Positions 8,401 to 15,672 are shown, counted from the stretch's first letter. The stretch: DNA of 29,668 nt from Pseudomonadota bacterium (GCA_023428295.1 JAEYYV010000132.1:1-29668); one strand, 5' to 3'. Program-made: numbers and translations. The notes: generated by a model not told the origin, from the sequence alone.

Positions 8401-8548
8401 GATGGCGCCGCCGATGGAAGAGCTCGATGGCGGGTGGGATCTCGGCGAGGACGATCCCACGGGCGGCAAGGTCGAGGAGACGCCGTCGTCGACGGAGATG
8501 GCCGGGGACGGATCGGTCGAAGGCGATGGCCTCGATCAAGTCGATTAG
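5426..8548 (+). CDS. Large HEAT-like repeat and DUF349 protein
   Basis: A 1040-residue, highly charged, probably cytoplasmic protein. Residues 10-260 contain short helical repeats of HEAT type (VKVRSAAVRAL, IGVRRIAIEKI, AAIRKRAFGEL, KAVRNRARKV). Residues 360-410 are an Arg/Glu/Ala-rich coiled coil. Four DUF349-type helical units follow at about 480-550, 572-631, 661-715 and 828-876. Each carries the hallmark LK.LQ..WK..G.LPR followed by a WK.F...CD.FF.R helix; the last is degenerate. The C-terminal 150 residues are Pro/Thr-rich and look disordered. DUF349 proteins of actinobacteria and Bacteroidetes are usually around 400-600 residues, so this one is long. Its biochemical role is unknown. No signal peptide or membrane segment is seen. 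The 3' end overlaps the DUF99 gene by 23 bases, which implies one operon. Confidence 0.85.
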   Translation: MGIADFFRPKYRHSDVKVRSAAVRALTSDDAAILEQVARTDRDIGVRRIAIEKIDEAKVLADLGRAETERSLKELINERAAELWTSNACSADADKAGAALSGMLELEDHQRSLVQVVVRAQNAAIRKRAFGELRDPRALAELAKSDAAQDLRIAAIARIDDGDVLRALAIDTTQKEIGLAAVDKLDDADRLENVANKAKNKAVRNRARKVVSEILEAERARNKKPGTPDEVKRRRAEKAQLVREIEAIADTFDFAKHEDAVGKLEVAMMKAGPSTDGTDEGDERFAKAVERFWKRKEHHESTARSADELRSIEREAVREKEAAKKPERKPREKDPDDVDIVSPSAPAAFGGAPETDEKRAAREAEAKARREEREAKRAEEEARRAAQQAEREARRAAEAEKSVEIKASLEAMLAEMEALIAKFDGPDDKSDGRTVDRVLSQSAKVFEQIGKVVGPDRDALADRYSAARGKLVIYANDRREAEDWLRWSNVPKAEALITTAKEMAEAEATPDLGNRLRELQKLWKEEIGPLPQKRSKELWETFKAECDKVYDKVKGVRAVENEKFAEVTKAKEALIAEAEALVDSTDFAGTAAKLKELQAAWKTSGHLPRKLGDELWKRFRSACDKFFERRKPLLEAKHAEENANLAKKQALIVRAQEIAAKAGEGTWGKAIGEIKDLQAQWKEIGFVPRRDADAVYKAFRAACDSLFAKRDAARDSEANAHRAEIDALRAEIEAARSSGDVPAAIAARAKARELGVLGAESVAMVQHLIANHADAIKGTELDPAQLRAKREKLVARAEELLPKQAPASAPSGDVAAQLKAAMQKNAFGDLRFSGRDPVEVVDELRTTWNEIGPILDDEDRAQVERFEATIAKVLDAAGAKPRDDEGGRRRRRDRSGNAGTDPSNAAEQIVGVVASPTAIPERSPLTMVPDAAANASAEIATPDEVTANQPIPLATHDSITLPARLPPEMPTDIPPVVTTPLPPPPARTKTASMAPPMEELDGGWDLGEDDPTGGKVEETPSSTEMAGDGSVEGDGLDQVD

Positions 8549-9107
8549 AGCGCTGACCAACGTCGTCGGCTTCGACGACTCGCCGTTCCCCTACGAGCAC
8601 CGCGGTGATATTCGCGTCGTCGGTGCCGTGTGTGCGCGCACGCGCCTCGATGGCGTGCTCGCCACGACCGTGCGCCGCGACGGAACGAACTCGACGGATC
8701 GTCTGATCGAGGCGGTTCGCTCGTCGCGGTTCTCGGATCACATTCGCGCGGTGCTCTTGCAGGGCATCGCGCTCGGCGGGTTCAACGTCGTCGATCTGAC
8801 ACGGCTCTCCGAGACGCTCGATCTCCCGGTGCTCGTCGTCGTGCGCAAGCTGCCCCGTCTTCACCTCGTGAAGTCCGCGCTCCTCGATCGCACGCCGGGT
8901 GGCGAGGAGAAGTGGCGGCTGATCGAGAAGCACGGTCCACCCGAGAAGCTCGGCGCGCTGTACATCCAGCGCGCGGGGCTCTCGGCGCGCGAGGCCGAGG
9001 CGCTCCTCGTCGCAACGACATCGCACGGCAACATTCCGGAACCGTTGCGTCTCGCACACATCATCGCCGGGGGCGTCGAACGTGGTGCCAGCCGCGGGCG
9101 GCCCTAG
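8526..9107 (+). CDS. DUF99 (UPF0215) family protein, endonuclease V-like
   Basis: A 193-residue soluble protein starting at ATG 8526 inside the end of the DUF349 gene (23-base overlap, different frame). It has the family pattern: an N-terminal VVGFDDSPF, then GDIRVVGAVCARTRLDGVL, VLLQGIALGGFNVVD, LPVLVVVRKLPRL, and a C-terminal PEPLRLAHIIAGG. Length matches the family (about 190). DUF99 is best known from archaea and is related in fold to endonuclease V; its D-D near the N-terminus corresponds to the acidic active-site strand. Activity in bacteria is not established, so a nuclease role is a guess from fold. Overlap with the DUF349 gene indicates translational coupling. A spacing of 2 bases makes GAAGG (8519-8523) unlikely as a ribosome site. 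Confidence 0.8.
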   Translation: MASIKSIRALTNVVGFDDSPFPYEHRGDIRVVGAVCARTRLDGVLATTVRRDGTNSTDRLIEAVRSSRFSDHIRAVLLQGIALGGFNVVDLTRLSETLDLPVLVVVRKLPRLHLVKSALLDRTPGGEEKWRLIEKHGPPEKLGALYIQRAGLSAREAEALLVATTSHGNIPEPLRLAHIIAGGVERGASRGRP

Positions 9108-9109
9108 TC

Positions 9110-9115
9110 TATAGT
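9110..9115 (+). promoter_or_regulatory. Candidate -10 hexamer TATAGT for a leaderless transcript
   Basis: TATAGT ends 6 bases before GTG 9122, in the 14-base gap after the DUF99 stop. No Shine-Dalgarno is present. It matches five of six bases of TATAAT. Confidence 0.5.
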
Positions 9116-9121
9116 CGGCGC

Positions 9122-9688
9122 GTGCGCACTCTCCTCGTCGTCGTGCTCCTGTCGTCGACTGCATTTGCCGAGCGCACTACCACGGTGACCATCGGCGGCA
9201 TGTTCGGCGGCGCCGAAGATCTCGACGGTGTCGACAACTACTACGCGCAGCCGACCATGCACCCGACCGGCGGTCCGCGCGTCACGCTCGGCTTCGAGAA
9301 CGAGCCGGTCGCGATGCCGCCGAGCCCGGGTTACTCGTTCGCGGGCGCGTTCGTTCCCGAGATCACGGCGGGAGCGCTGATGTCCGAGCATCGCGGAGAC
9401 CTCTTCCTCGGCCTGGGTGCGCGCGGCGAGCTGCAGTTCGGTCAGAACAAGCAGGGCCTCCTGCAGGTGAGCGCTCGCGCCGCAGTCTATGGAGCCGTGC
9501 GCGTGGTGATCATCGGCAAGGAACAAGACACCGCCGGTGACTTCGCGATCGGCACGTACTTCTACGTCAAGGGACGCACGCGCATCGGAGGTGAGTTGAA
9601 CGTGATGGTGCGCGAGGCTCCGCGAGAGTTTCCGACGGAAGAGCAGATGGCGGTGTTCGCCAGCGCTTACGTCGGCTGGGCATTGTGA
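9122..9688 (+). CDS. Secreted protein of unknown function, possible small outer-membrane barrel
   Basis: A 188-residue product from GTG 9122. Residues 1-16 (VRTLLVVVLLSSTAFA) form a standard signal peptide with AFA cleavage before ERTTT, which supports this start over the longer upstream frame. The mature protein has alternating polar/apolar stretches typical of beta strands (GRTRIGGELNVMVREA, QVSARAAVYGAVRVVII, MAVFASAYVGWAL) and Gly-rich turns, so a small beta barrel or beta sandwich is possible; the last residue is Leu rather than Phe. No family recognised. It lies between the DUF99 gene (14 bases upstream) and glgB (13 bases downstream), each gap holding its own -10-like hexamer, so it may be transcribed separately from both. 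Confidence 0.7.
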   Translation: MRTLLVVVLLSSTAFAERTTTVTIGGMFGGAEDLDGVDNYYAQPTMHPTGGPRVTLGFENEPVAMPPSPGYSFAGAFVPEITAGALMSEHRGDLFLGLGARGELQFGQNKQGLLQVSARAAVYGAVRVVIIGKEQDTAGDFAIGTYFYVKGRTRIGGELNVMVREAPREFPTEEQMAVFASAYVGWAL

Positions 9689-9689
9689 G

Positions 9690-9695
9690 TATGGT
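9690..9695 (+). promoter_or_regulatory. Candidate -10 hexamer TATGGT upstream of glgB
   Basis: TATGGT ends 6 bases before the GTG start of glgB at 9702, inside the 13-base gap after the preceding stop. No Shine-Dalgarno. TTACGT at 9667-9672 could be a weak -35 with a 17-base spacer. Same geometry as 608-613 and 9110-9115. Confidence 0.5.
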
Positions 9696-9701
9696 CGCGA
9701 C

Positions 9702-11570
9702 GTGACGTCGCTCCTGACCTCCGACGACATCTTTCTCTTCAATCAGGGCACGCACTACAAGCTCTACGACAAGCTGGGTGCGCACTGCGTCGATGGTGGT
9801 GTGGCGTTCGCGGTGTGGGCACCCAACGCGCGCGAGGTGAGCGTGATCGGCGATTGGAACGGCTGGCGCGCGGGCGCTTCGCCGCTGCGCGCGCGCGAGT
9901 CGTCGGGCATCTGGGAAGCGACGATTCCGGGCATCGGTCACGGCGCTCGCTACAAGTACGCGATCGTCGGGCCCGACGGCATCACGCGCGACAAGGCGGA
10001 TCCGTTCGCCGCGCGCGCGGAGCATCCGCCGGCCACGGCGTCGCTCGTGTGGAACGCACGCCACGAGTGGGGGGATTCGGCGTGGATGAAGTCGCGCGGA
10101 CATCGTCTCGCGCGCACGGCGCCCGTCTCGATCTACGAGGTGCACCTCGGATCGTGGCGGCGCGATCATAACGAGGTCCTCGGCTATCGCGAGCTCGGCG
10201 AGAAGCTCGGCGAGCACGCCGCGAACCTCGGCTTCACGCACGTGGAGCTGCTCCCTGTCATGGAGCATCCGTTCTACGGATCGTGGGGCTATCAAGTCAC
10301 GGGCTACTTCGCGCCGACCACGCGCTACGGCGCGCCCGAGGATCTGATGGCGATGATCGATGGTCTCCATCAGCGCGAGATCGGCGTCATCGTCGATTGG
10401 GTCCCGGCGCACTTCCCCACGGACGCGCACGGCCTCGGACACTTCGACGGCACGCACCTGTTCGAGCACGCCGATCCGCGCCGTGGCTTCCACCCGGACT
10501 GGACGTCTTTCATCTTCAACTACGCCCGCCACGAGGTGAAGGCGTTCCTCATCTCGTCGGCGATGATGTGGCTCGACCGCTATCATGTCGACGGACTCCG
10601 CGTCGACGGAGTCGCCTCGATGCTGTATCGCGACTACTCGCGCAAAGCGGGCGAGTGGGTCCCCAACGAAGACGGCTCCAATCACGATCGCGACGCGATC
10701 CGCTTCCTCCAGGACTTCAATCGCGCCGTCTACGCGCACTTCCCCGACGTGCAAACGATCGCGGAAGAGTCCACCGCGTGGGGCGGCGTCTCGCGCCCGC
10801 CCGAGCATGGCGGTCTCGGCTTCGGCTACAAGTGGGACCTCGGTTGGATGCACGACACGCTCGCGTATCTCGAGCGCGATCCGATCCATCGCAAGCACCA
10901 CCACGACCAGCTCACGTTCCGCGCGATCTACGCGCACACCGAGAACTACGTGCTGCCGCTCTCGCACGACGAGGTCGTTCACGGCAAGCACTCCCTCATC
11001 GGCAAGATGCCCGGCGATCCGTGGCAGAAGTACGCCTCGATGCGTCTGCTCTACGGCTATCAGTGGACGCTGCCGGGCAAGAAGCTCCTGTTCATGGGCG
11101 GCGAGATCGGCGTGTGGGGCGAGTGGAATCACGACACGCAGCTCGACTGGCCGCTCGGCAGTCATCCGGCGCACGAAGGCATCGCGCGCTGGCTCGGCGA
11201 TCTCAACGCGGCGTACAAGTCACATCGCGCGCTGCACGTCGCTGACTGCGAGGAGCGTGGCTTTTCGTGGATCGTCGGTGACGATCGCGACGGCTCGATC
11301 CTCGTCTACGCGCGCCACGGCGACGCGGGCGATCCGCCGGTCATCGTCGTCGCGAACTTCACGCCCGTCCCGCGCGACGGCTATCGCATCGGCGTGCCTG
11401 CGCCCGGCTTCTATCGCGAGGTGCTCAACTCCGACGCACAGATCTACGGCGGTTCGGGCCTGGGCAATCGCGGCGGCATGAACAGCGAGCCGATCGCGTC
11501 GCACGGTCACGCGCAGTCGATCGTGGTCACGGCGCCGCCACTCGCTACCGTCGTCTTCGTGGCGAGTTAG
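9702..11570 (+). CDS. glgB: 1,4-alpha-glucan branching enzyme GlgB
   Basis: A 622-residue cytoplasmic enzyme that makes alpha-1,6 branches in glycogen. Residues 14-110 form the CBM48 module (GTHYKLYDKLGAH, FAVWAPNAREVSVIGDWNGW). The GH13 barrel follows: VELLPVMEHPFYGSWGYQ, VDWVPAHFP, nucleophile Asp302 in GLRVDGVASM, acid/base Glu355 in IAEESTAWGGVS, and the transition-state Asp in LPLSHDEVVHGK. These are the GH13 subfamily 9 residues and all are intact. It lacks the extra N1 domain of the 728-residue E. coli enzyme, as many bacterial GlgBs do. Start GTG 9702 fits the family N-terminus and follows TATGGT by six bases. A GH57/DUF3536 protein lies two genes downstream, so alpha-glucan metabolism is the likely theme. 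No glgA, glgC or glgP is visible in this window. Confidence 0.97.
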   Translation: MTSLLTSDDIFLFNQGTHYKLYDKLGAHCVDGGVAFAVWAPNAREVSVIGDWNGWRAGASPLRARESSGIWEATIPGIGHGARYKYAIVGPDGITRDKADPFAARAEHPPATASLVWNARHEWGDSAWMKSRGHRLARTAPVSIYEVHLGSWRRDHNEVLGYRELGEKLGEHAANLGFTHVELLPVMEHPFYGSWGYQVTGYFAPTTRYGAPEDLMAMIDGLHQREIGVIVDWVPAHFPTDAHGLGHFDGTHLFEHADPRRGFHPDWTSFIFNYARHEVKAFLISSAMMWLDRYHVDGLRVDGVASMLYRDYSRKAGEWVPNEDGSNHDRDAIRFLQDFNRAVYAHFPDVQTIAEESTAWGGVSRPPEHGGLGFGYKWDLGWMHDTLAYLERDPIHRKHHHDQLTFRAIYAHTENYVLPLSHDEVVHGKHSLIGKMPGDPWQKYASMRLLYGYQWTLPGKKLLFMGGEIGVWGEWNHDTQLDWPLGSHPAHEGIARWLGDLNAAYKSHRALHVADCEERGFSWIVGDDRDGSILVYARHGDAGDPPVIVVANFTPVPRDGYRIGVPAPGFYREVLNSDAQIYGGSGLGNRGGMNSEPIASHGHAQSIVVTAPPLATVVFVAS

Positions 11571-11575
11571 CCGGC

Positions 11576-11857
11576 TCAGTCGTCCTTGCGGAGGAGCACC
11601 TTGCCGTCCTCCGCGACGTGCAGCTCGAACCTCTTGCCCTTCAGCGTGTACTCGACCTCGTAATAGATCTTTCCGCGGTCATGCTCGCGATCGATCTCGC
11701 GGATCGTGCCGCCCTTGATCTCGCGTACGACGGTGTCGCGCACGACTTTCGGGAGCTGCTCGAGCGTCAGATCATCATCGTCTCGGTCATCGTCCGCGTA
11801 CGCACTCGGTGCGATCGCCGTGAGGGAAACTAGGAAGAGGGTCGTGATGAGCCGCAT
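11576..11857 (-). CDS. Small secreted PepSY-like protein
   Basis: A 93-residue product with a signal peptide (MRLITTLFLVSLTAIAPSAYA, cleavage before DDDRDDDD). The acidic linker leads into a PepSY-like unit: LPKVVRDTVVREIKGGTIRE is the amphipathic helix, and KIYYEVEYTLKGKRFELHV then EDGKVLLRKDD form the beta hairpin with the terminal D-G-K-V turn. Proteins of this type are periplasmic and are thought to bind or inhibit partners; no partner is identifiable here. The gene converges on glgB with only 5 bases between stop codons, and is divergent from the DUF3088 gene 66 bases away. No Shine-Dalgarno or clear promoter is seen before it. Confidence 0.8.
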   Translation of the reverse strand: MRLITTLFLVSLTAIAPSAYADDDRDDDDLTLEQLPKVVRDTVVREIKGGTIREIDREHDRGKIYYEVEYTLKGKRFELHVAEDGKVLLRKDD

Positions 11858-11912
11858 GGGCGCACTGTGGCTCTCGACACGCTGCTGGCAAGACGTGTCC
11901 GTACATCCGCGC

Positions 11913-11918
11913 TAGGGT
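11913..11918 (+). promoter_or_regulatory. Candidate -10 hexamer TAGGGT before the DUF3088 gene
   Basis: TAGGGT ends 5 bases before ATG 11924. The surrounding GCGCTAGGGTCG is shared with the sigma factor start at 605-615. There is no Shine-Dalgarno. This supports ATG 11924 over the in-frame ATG at 11867. Confidence 0.5.
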
Positions 11919-11923
11919 CGGTC

Positions 11924-12259
11924 ATGGACAGACTGTTCGTGTTTCGCCCCGGCTTCGACGATGGTGGAACTTCCTACGTTTGCCCGTACTCGGCGCAGGT
12001 GATCGGCTTCCTCGCGTACTTCCCGCAGGTGAAGGACTCGCTCGAGATCATCGAGCTCGACTTTGCCAAGCCGCGTGAGCCGCTCGCGAGTCTCCTCGGG
12101 GAAGCGCACCAAGCGGCGCCGATGCTCGTGATCGCGGGGACGCCGGTACAGGTGCCGAACGTGACGATCGCGGAGGCGAACGGTCACTCGTACGTCGAGA
12201 AGACCATCGAGATCCTTCGCTACCTGGCCGCGACGCGCAGCGTTCCTGGCCCGCACTGA
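11924..12259 (+). CDS. DUF3088 family protein, thioredoxin-like fold
   Basis: A 111-residue soluble protein. MDRLFVFRPGFDDGG, then YVCPYSAQVIGFLAYFPQ, then a D-F-x-K-P-R-E-P strand and LGEAHQAAPMLVIAG match the DUF3088 layout, which resembles a thioredoxin or glutathione-S-transferase N-terminal fold with a CP motif after the first strand. Here only the first Cys of a CxxC-like site is present (CPYS), so any redox role would be monothiol. Start at ATG 11924 is preferred because a -10-like hexamer precedes it and because the family begins D-x-L-F; the longer frame from 11867 would cross that promoter. Function is unknown. It stands between the branching enzyme and the GH57 gene without obvious connection to sugar metabolism. 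Confidence 0.75.
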   Translation: MDRLFVFRPGFDDGGTSYVCPYSAQVIGFLAYFPQVKDSLEIIELDFAKPREPLASLLGEAHQAAPMLVIAGTPVQVPNVTIAEANGHSYVEKTIEILRYLAATRSVPGPH

Positions 12260-12301
12260 AAACGCCGATCGCTGGACCTCGATCCCCGCCGCGCTCGACG
12301 G

Positions 12302-12307
12302 TACTGT
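12302..12307 (+). promoter_or_regulatory. Candidate -10 hexamer TACTGT before the GH57 gene
   Basis: TACTGT ends 9 bases before GTG 12317, and no Shine-Dalgarno is present. The spacing is longer than at the other sites, so the leader would be about 2-3 bases. Weaker than the others. Confidence 0.35.
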
Positions 12308-12316
12308 GTCGGTCAC

Positions 12317-14752
12317 GTGAACGACACGAAGTGGGTCTGCATCCACGGGCACTTCTATCAGCCGCCGCGCGAGAACCCGTGGCTCGAGGCGATCGAAGCG
12401 CAGCCGAGCGCGCATCCGTATCGCGATTGGAACGAGCGCATCACGGCGGAGTGCTATCGGCCCAACGCCGCCGCGCGCGTGGTGGATGACCGAAACCAGA
12501 TCATCCAGATCGTCGACAACTACCAGCGCATGAGCTTCAACGTCGGGCCGACGCTGATGTCCTGGCTCGCGGAGAATGCGCCGGACGTTCACACGGCCTT
12601 GATCGAAGCGGATCGCGCGAGCCAGCAGCGGTTCGGTGGTCACGGTTCGGCGATGGCGCAGGTCTACAACCACGTGATCATGCCGCTCGCCACGCCACGC
12701 GATCGGGCGACGCAGGTGATCTGGGGCATCGCCGACTTCCGCCATCGCTTCGGTCGCGCGCCCGAGGGAATGTGGCTCGCGGAGTGCGCGGTGAACCTGG
12801 CGACGCTCGACGCGCTCGTCCAGCAAGGCATCACGTTCACGGTGCTCGCGCCGCATCAAGCGGCGGGGTGGCGTGCGCCTGGCGAGACTGCGTGGAGGAC
12901 CACGCCGATCGAGCCGGGGCGCGCGTATCGCTGCCGGTTGCCGTCGGGGCGGACGATCGATCTGTTCTTCTATGATGGCGCCACGTCGCAGGCCGTGGCG
13001 TTCGAGCGGCTGCTCGTGGACGGGCACCAGATCATCTCGCGCATGACCTCGCGCGGCGTCGTCGAGGGAGGCGCGCCGACGCTGTGTCACATCGCGACCG
13101 ATGGCGAGACGTACGGCCATCATCATCGCTATGGCGACATGGCGCTCGCGTGGGCGTTGCGTCAGGTGGAGCAGGGGTGGAACCACACGCGCCTCACCAA
13201 CTACGCCGAGTTCCGCGCAGCGGTTCCCGCGACGTGGGAGGTAGAGCTCGCGGAGAACACGTCGTGGAGCTGTGTGCATGGCGTGGAGCGCTGGCGCAGC
13301 GATTGCGGATGCAACTCCGGCGGCCGACCCGGGTGGAACCAGGCGTGGCGGCGTCCGCTGCGCGAGGCGCTCGAGTGGCTCGGCGAGAAGGCGTACGAGG
13401 TCGTCGATCGCATCGGTGTGAAGCTGTTCAAGGATCCGTGGGCCGCGCGCGACGCGTACATCGACGTGCTGCTCGAGCGTACGCAGGGCGCGCGCGATCG
13501 CTTCTTGGCGACATATCAAGCGCGCGAGCTCGTCGATGCCGAGCGCGTGCGCGCGCTCTCGCTGATGGAGCTCGCGCGACACGCGATGCTGATGTTCACC
13601 TCGTGCGGCTGGTTCTTCGACGATCTGTCGGGCATCGAGACCGTGCAGTGCATGCAGTACGCGGCGCGCGTGACCGAGCTCGTCGCGGAGGTGACCGGCG
13701 AGTCGATCGAAGGACCGCTCGTCGACAGGCTCGCGGCCGCGTACTCCAACATCCCCGACGAAGGGGACGGGCGGCGCGTGTGGGAGCGCCGCGTGTTGCC
13801 CGCGCGCGTGGATCCCGAGAAGGTGGCCGCACACGTCGCGGTGCAGACGCTCGTCGAGCCAGACGCGGCCACGAGCTTCGAGGTGTACGGCTATCACGTC
13901 GACTTCCTCGATCGAGTCGAGCGGCGTTTCGGTCGCTCGCGCCTCGTCGCAGGGACGGTGCGCGTGCGATCGCGATTGACCGAGACCTCCGCGACGCTGT
14001 CGTTTGCAGGCTTGCACCTCGGCGAGCAGCACGTCACCGGGGGCGTGCGCACACCGCCGGACGAGCGCACGTGGGGGACGATCCTCGACGAGCTAACCGC
14101 AGCCTTCAAGACCGCGGACGTGTTCGCGGCGCAGCGCGTGATCGATCGTCACTTCCCGAGCGACGCGAAGCTGTCCCTCTCGTCTCTCCTGCCCGGTGCG
14201 CGCGAGCGCGTGCTGAAGGCCGTGCTCGGCGGCGCGATCGCCGATGCCGAGGAGCAGTTCGCCGTCGCGTACGAGGAGCACGCACCGCTGATCCGCTGGC
14301 TCGTCGCGCACAGCTTGCCGGTGCCCTCGGCGCTGCAGACCACGGCTGAAGCCGCCCTGCGCCGGCGCGTGCTCGAGAACTTGCAGTCGAGCACCCCGAG
14401 CTTCTCGAAGCTGCGCGAGCAGATGATCGAGGCCAACGAGGTCAGGGTCAGCCTCGACACGCCGGAGATCGCGCTCGCCGCGAGCGAAGGCCTGCACCGC
14501 TTGCTCGACGACGTCGTCGGCGAGGACGACGATCTCGATCCGGCAGCGCTCGAGGTAGCGGCGAATGCTGCCGAGGTCGCAGCGCGCATGAAGAGCACGG
14601 TGGACCTGTGGTTCGCGCAGAACACGACCCACCGCTTGCTCGCGCGGCTCCCCGCGATCGATCGCGCCGCACACGCGGGCGACTCCCAGGCGCAGCTCGT
14701 CGGGACCCACCTCCGTCGCCTGGCCAGCGCACTGCGCCTCGCGATACCGTGA
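12317..14752 (+). CDS. GH57 family protein with DUF3536, putative alpha-glucan-active enzyme
   Basis: An 811-residue cytoplasmic protein without signal peptide. The GH57 barrel occupies about residues 1-340: region 1 is HGHFYQPPRENPW (residues 10-22). The likely nucleophile region is GMWLAECAVN with Glu156, where many family members have PE instead of AE. The likely acid/base region is ATDGETYGHHH with Asp262 and Glu264. The C-terminal half (about 400-800) is the helical DUF3536 region. GH57 enzymes include branching enzymes, amylases and 4-alpha-glucanotransferases; DUF3536 members are common near glycogen genes but their reaction is uncertain. GTG 12317 is chosen because the family starts almost directly at the region 1 strand. 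The stop (14750-14752) overlaps a GTG of the thioesterase frame in GTGA, so the two may be coupled. Nearness to glgB supports an alpha-glucan substrate. Confidence 0.85.
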   Translation: MNDTKWVCIHGHFYQPPRENPWLEAIEAQPSAHPYRDWNERITAECYRPNAAARVVDDRNQIIQIVDNYQRMSFNVGPTLMSWLAENAPDVHTALIEADRASQQRFGGHGSAMAQVYNHVIMPLATPRDRATQVIWGIADFRHRFGRAPEGMWLAECAVNLATLDALVQQGITFTVLAPHQAAGWRAPGETAWRTTPIEPGRAYRCRLPSGRTIDLFFYDGATSQAVAFERLLVDGHQIISRMTSRGVVEGGAPTLCHIATDGETYGHHHRYGDMALAWALRQVEQGWNHTRLTNYAEFRAAVPATWEVELAENTSWSCVHGVERWRSDCGCNSGGRPGWNQAWRRPLREALEWLGEKAYEVVDRIGVKLFKDPWAARDAYIDVLLERTQGARDRFLATYQARELVDAERVRALSLMELARHAMLMFTSCGWFFDDLSGIETVQCMQYAARVTELVAEVTGESIEGPLVDRLAAAYSNIPDEGDGRRVWERRVLPARVDPEKVAAHVAVQTLVEPDAATSFEVYGYHVDFLDRVERRFGRSRLVAGTVRVRSRLTETSATLSFAGLHLGEQHVTGGVRTPPDERTWGTILDELTAAFKTADVFAAQRVIDRHFPSDAKLSLSSLLPGARERVLKAVLGGAIADAEEQFAVAYEEHAPLIRWLVAHSLPVPSALQTTAEAALRRRVLENLQSSTPSFSKLREQMIEANEVRVSLDTPEIALAASEGLHRLLDDVVGEDDDLDPAALEVAANAAEVAARMKSTVDLWFAQNTTHRLLARLPAIDRAAHAGDSQAQLVGTHLRRLASALRLAIP

Positions 14753-14757
14753 GCACG

Positions 14758-15672
14758 ATGTCGTCTGCTGATCTCGCTGCTGATACTCGCGTGACCGCCG
14801 ACCCCGACGTAGCGGGCCGCTATCACGTCACGCTGCCAGATCACTGGGACTACCTGTTGCCATCGGGTGGTGCGGTGATGACGACCGCGCTGCGCGCCGC
14901 CGAGGCGCACCTTGGCGAGCCCAACCTTCGCTTCGCGAGCGCGACCACGATCTTCTGCACCCCGATCCGCGCGACCAAGCTCGTCGCCGATGTGACCGAG
15001 CTGCGGCGCGGCAAGAGCACCGCGCAGGTGCGCGTGTCGCTGCGCCACGTGGATGCCATTCCCGATCCCGAGGACGAGAGCGACAACTCGCGCGGCCTGG
15101 AGCTCCTCGGGACCTTCGTGCGCGACCGCAGAGGGCCCGACGTGCGCGGCGTGACGATGCCGACGTGGGCGAAGTCCGTCGCGGACTCCGCGCCGGTCGA
15201 CGATGGGCTCCCCAACAACCCGCACGGGCGCTTTCGCATCTATCAGCAGCTCGAGTGCCGCATCGCCGACGGTCCGCGCTTCTGGACACAGGAGTACGAG
15301 GCAGGCCCCGCTCGCTACGCGCGTTGGTTTCGCTACCGCACGCCTCAGCGCGACGCGCAGGGCCGCCTCGATCGCCTCGCGCTGCCGCCGCTGATCGACA
15401 CGATGCCGACGGCGCTGCATCGCGCGATCGGCCCGGGGGCCTATCGCTTCTACGCGCCGAGCCTCGATCTCACGACGTATGTCGTCGACGACACCACGCG
15501 CGAGTGGCTGCTCGTGACCGCGATCGTCCGGCGCGCGCACCGCGGATGGGCGATCGCCGACTGCGACGTGTGGGACGACGAAGGGCGCTTCATCGCGTAC
15601 GGCGCGCAGGCGATGTACCTGCACGGGCTGGCGGGCGATCCGCCGATCGTCGACGCGTCCGGCCGGAAGTAG
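14758..15672 (+). CDS. Acyl-CoA thioesterase-like protein with double hotdog fold
   Basis: A 304-residue soluble protein. The N-terminal hotdog (about 15-120) has DYLLPSGGAVMTTALRAAE, the central helix with the GG entry seen in the 4HBT_3/TesB-like superfamily, followed by strands ATTIFCTPIRATKLVADVTEL and RGKSTAQVRVSLRH. The second half (about 160-300) repeats the fold: PHGRFRIYQQLECR, then YGAQAMYLHGL at the end. Such proteins hydrolyse acyl-CoA thioesters in the cytoplasm; substrate unknown. Start ATG 14758 is used; GTG 14749, which overlaps the upstream stop as GTGA, is equally possible and would add three residues. No ribosome site is seen, consistent with coupling to the GH57 gene. I see no link to glucan metabolism beyond position. 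Confidence 0.75.
   Translation: MSSADLAADTRVTADPDVAGRYHVTLPDHWDYLLPSGGAVMTTALRAAEAHLGEPNLRFASATTIFCTPIRATKLVADVTELRRGKSTAQVRVSLRHVDAIPDPEDESDNSRGLELLGTFVRDRRGPDVRGVTMPTWAKSVADSAPVDDGLPNNPHGRFRIYQQLECRIADGPRFWTQEYEAGPARYARWFRYRTPQRDAQGRLDRLALPPLIDTMPTALHRAIGPGAYRFYAPSLDLTTYVVDDTTREWLLVTAIVRRAHRGWAIADCDVWDDEGRFIAYGAQAMYLHGLAGDPPIVDASGRK

Noticed and set aside
11912..14032. A long open frame on the minus strand opposite the DUF3088 and GH57 genes
   Set aside because: The translation is Arg/His-rich without any family motif, whereas the plus strand encodes clear GH57 motifs. Long antisense frames are expected at high GC.
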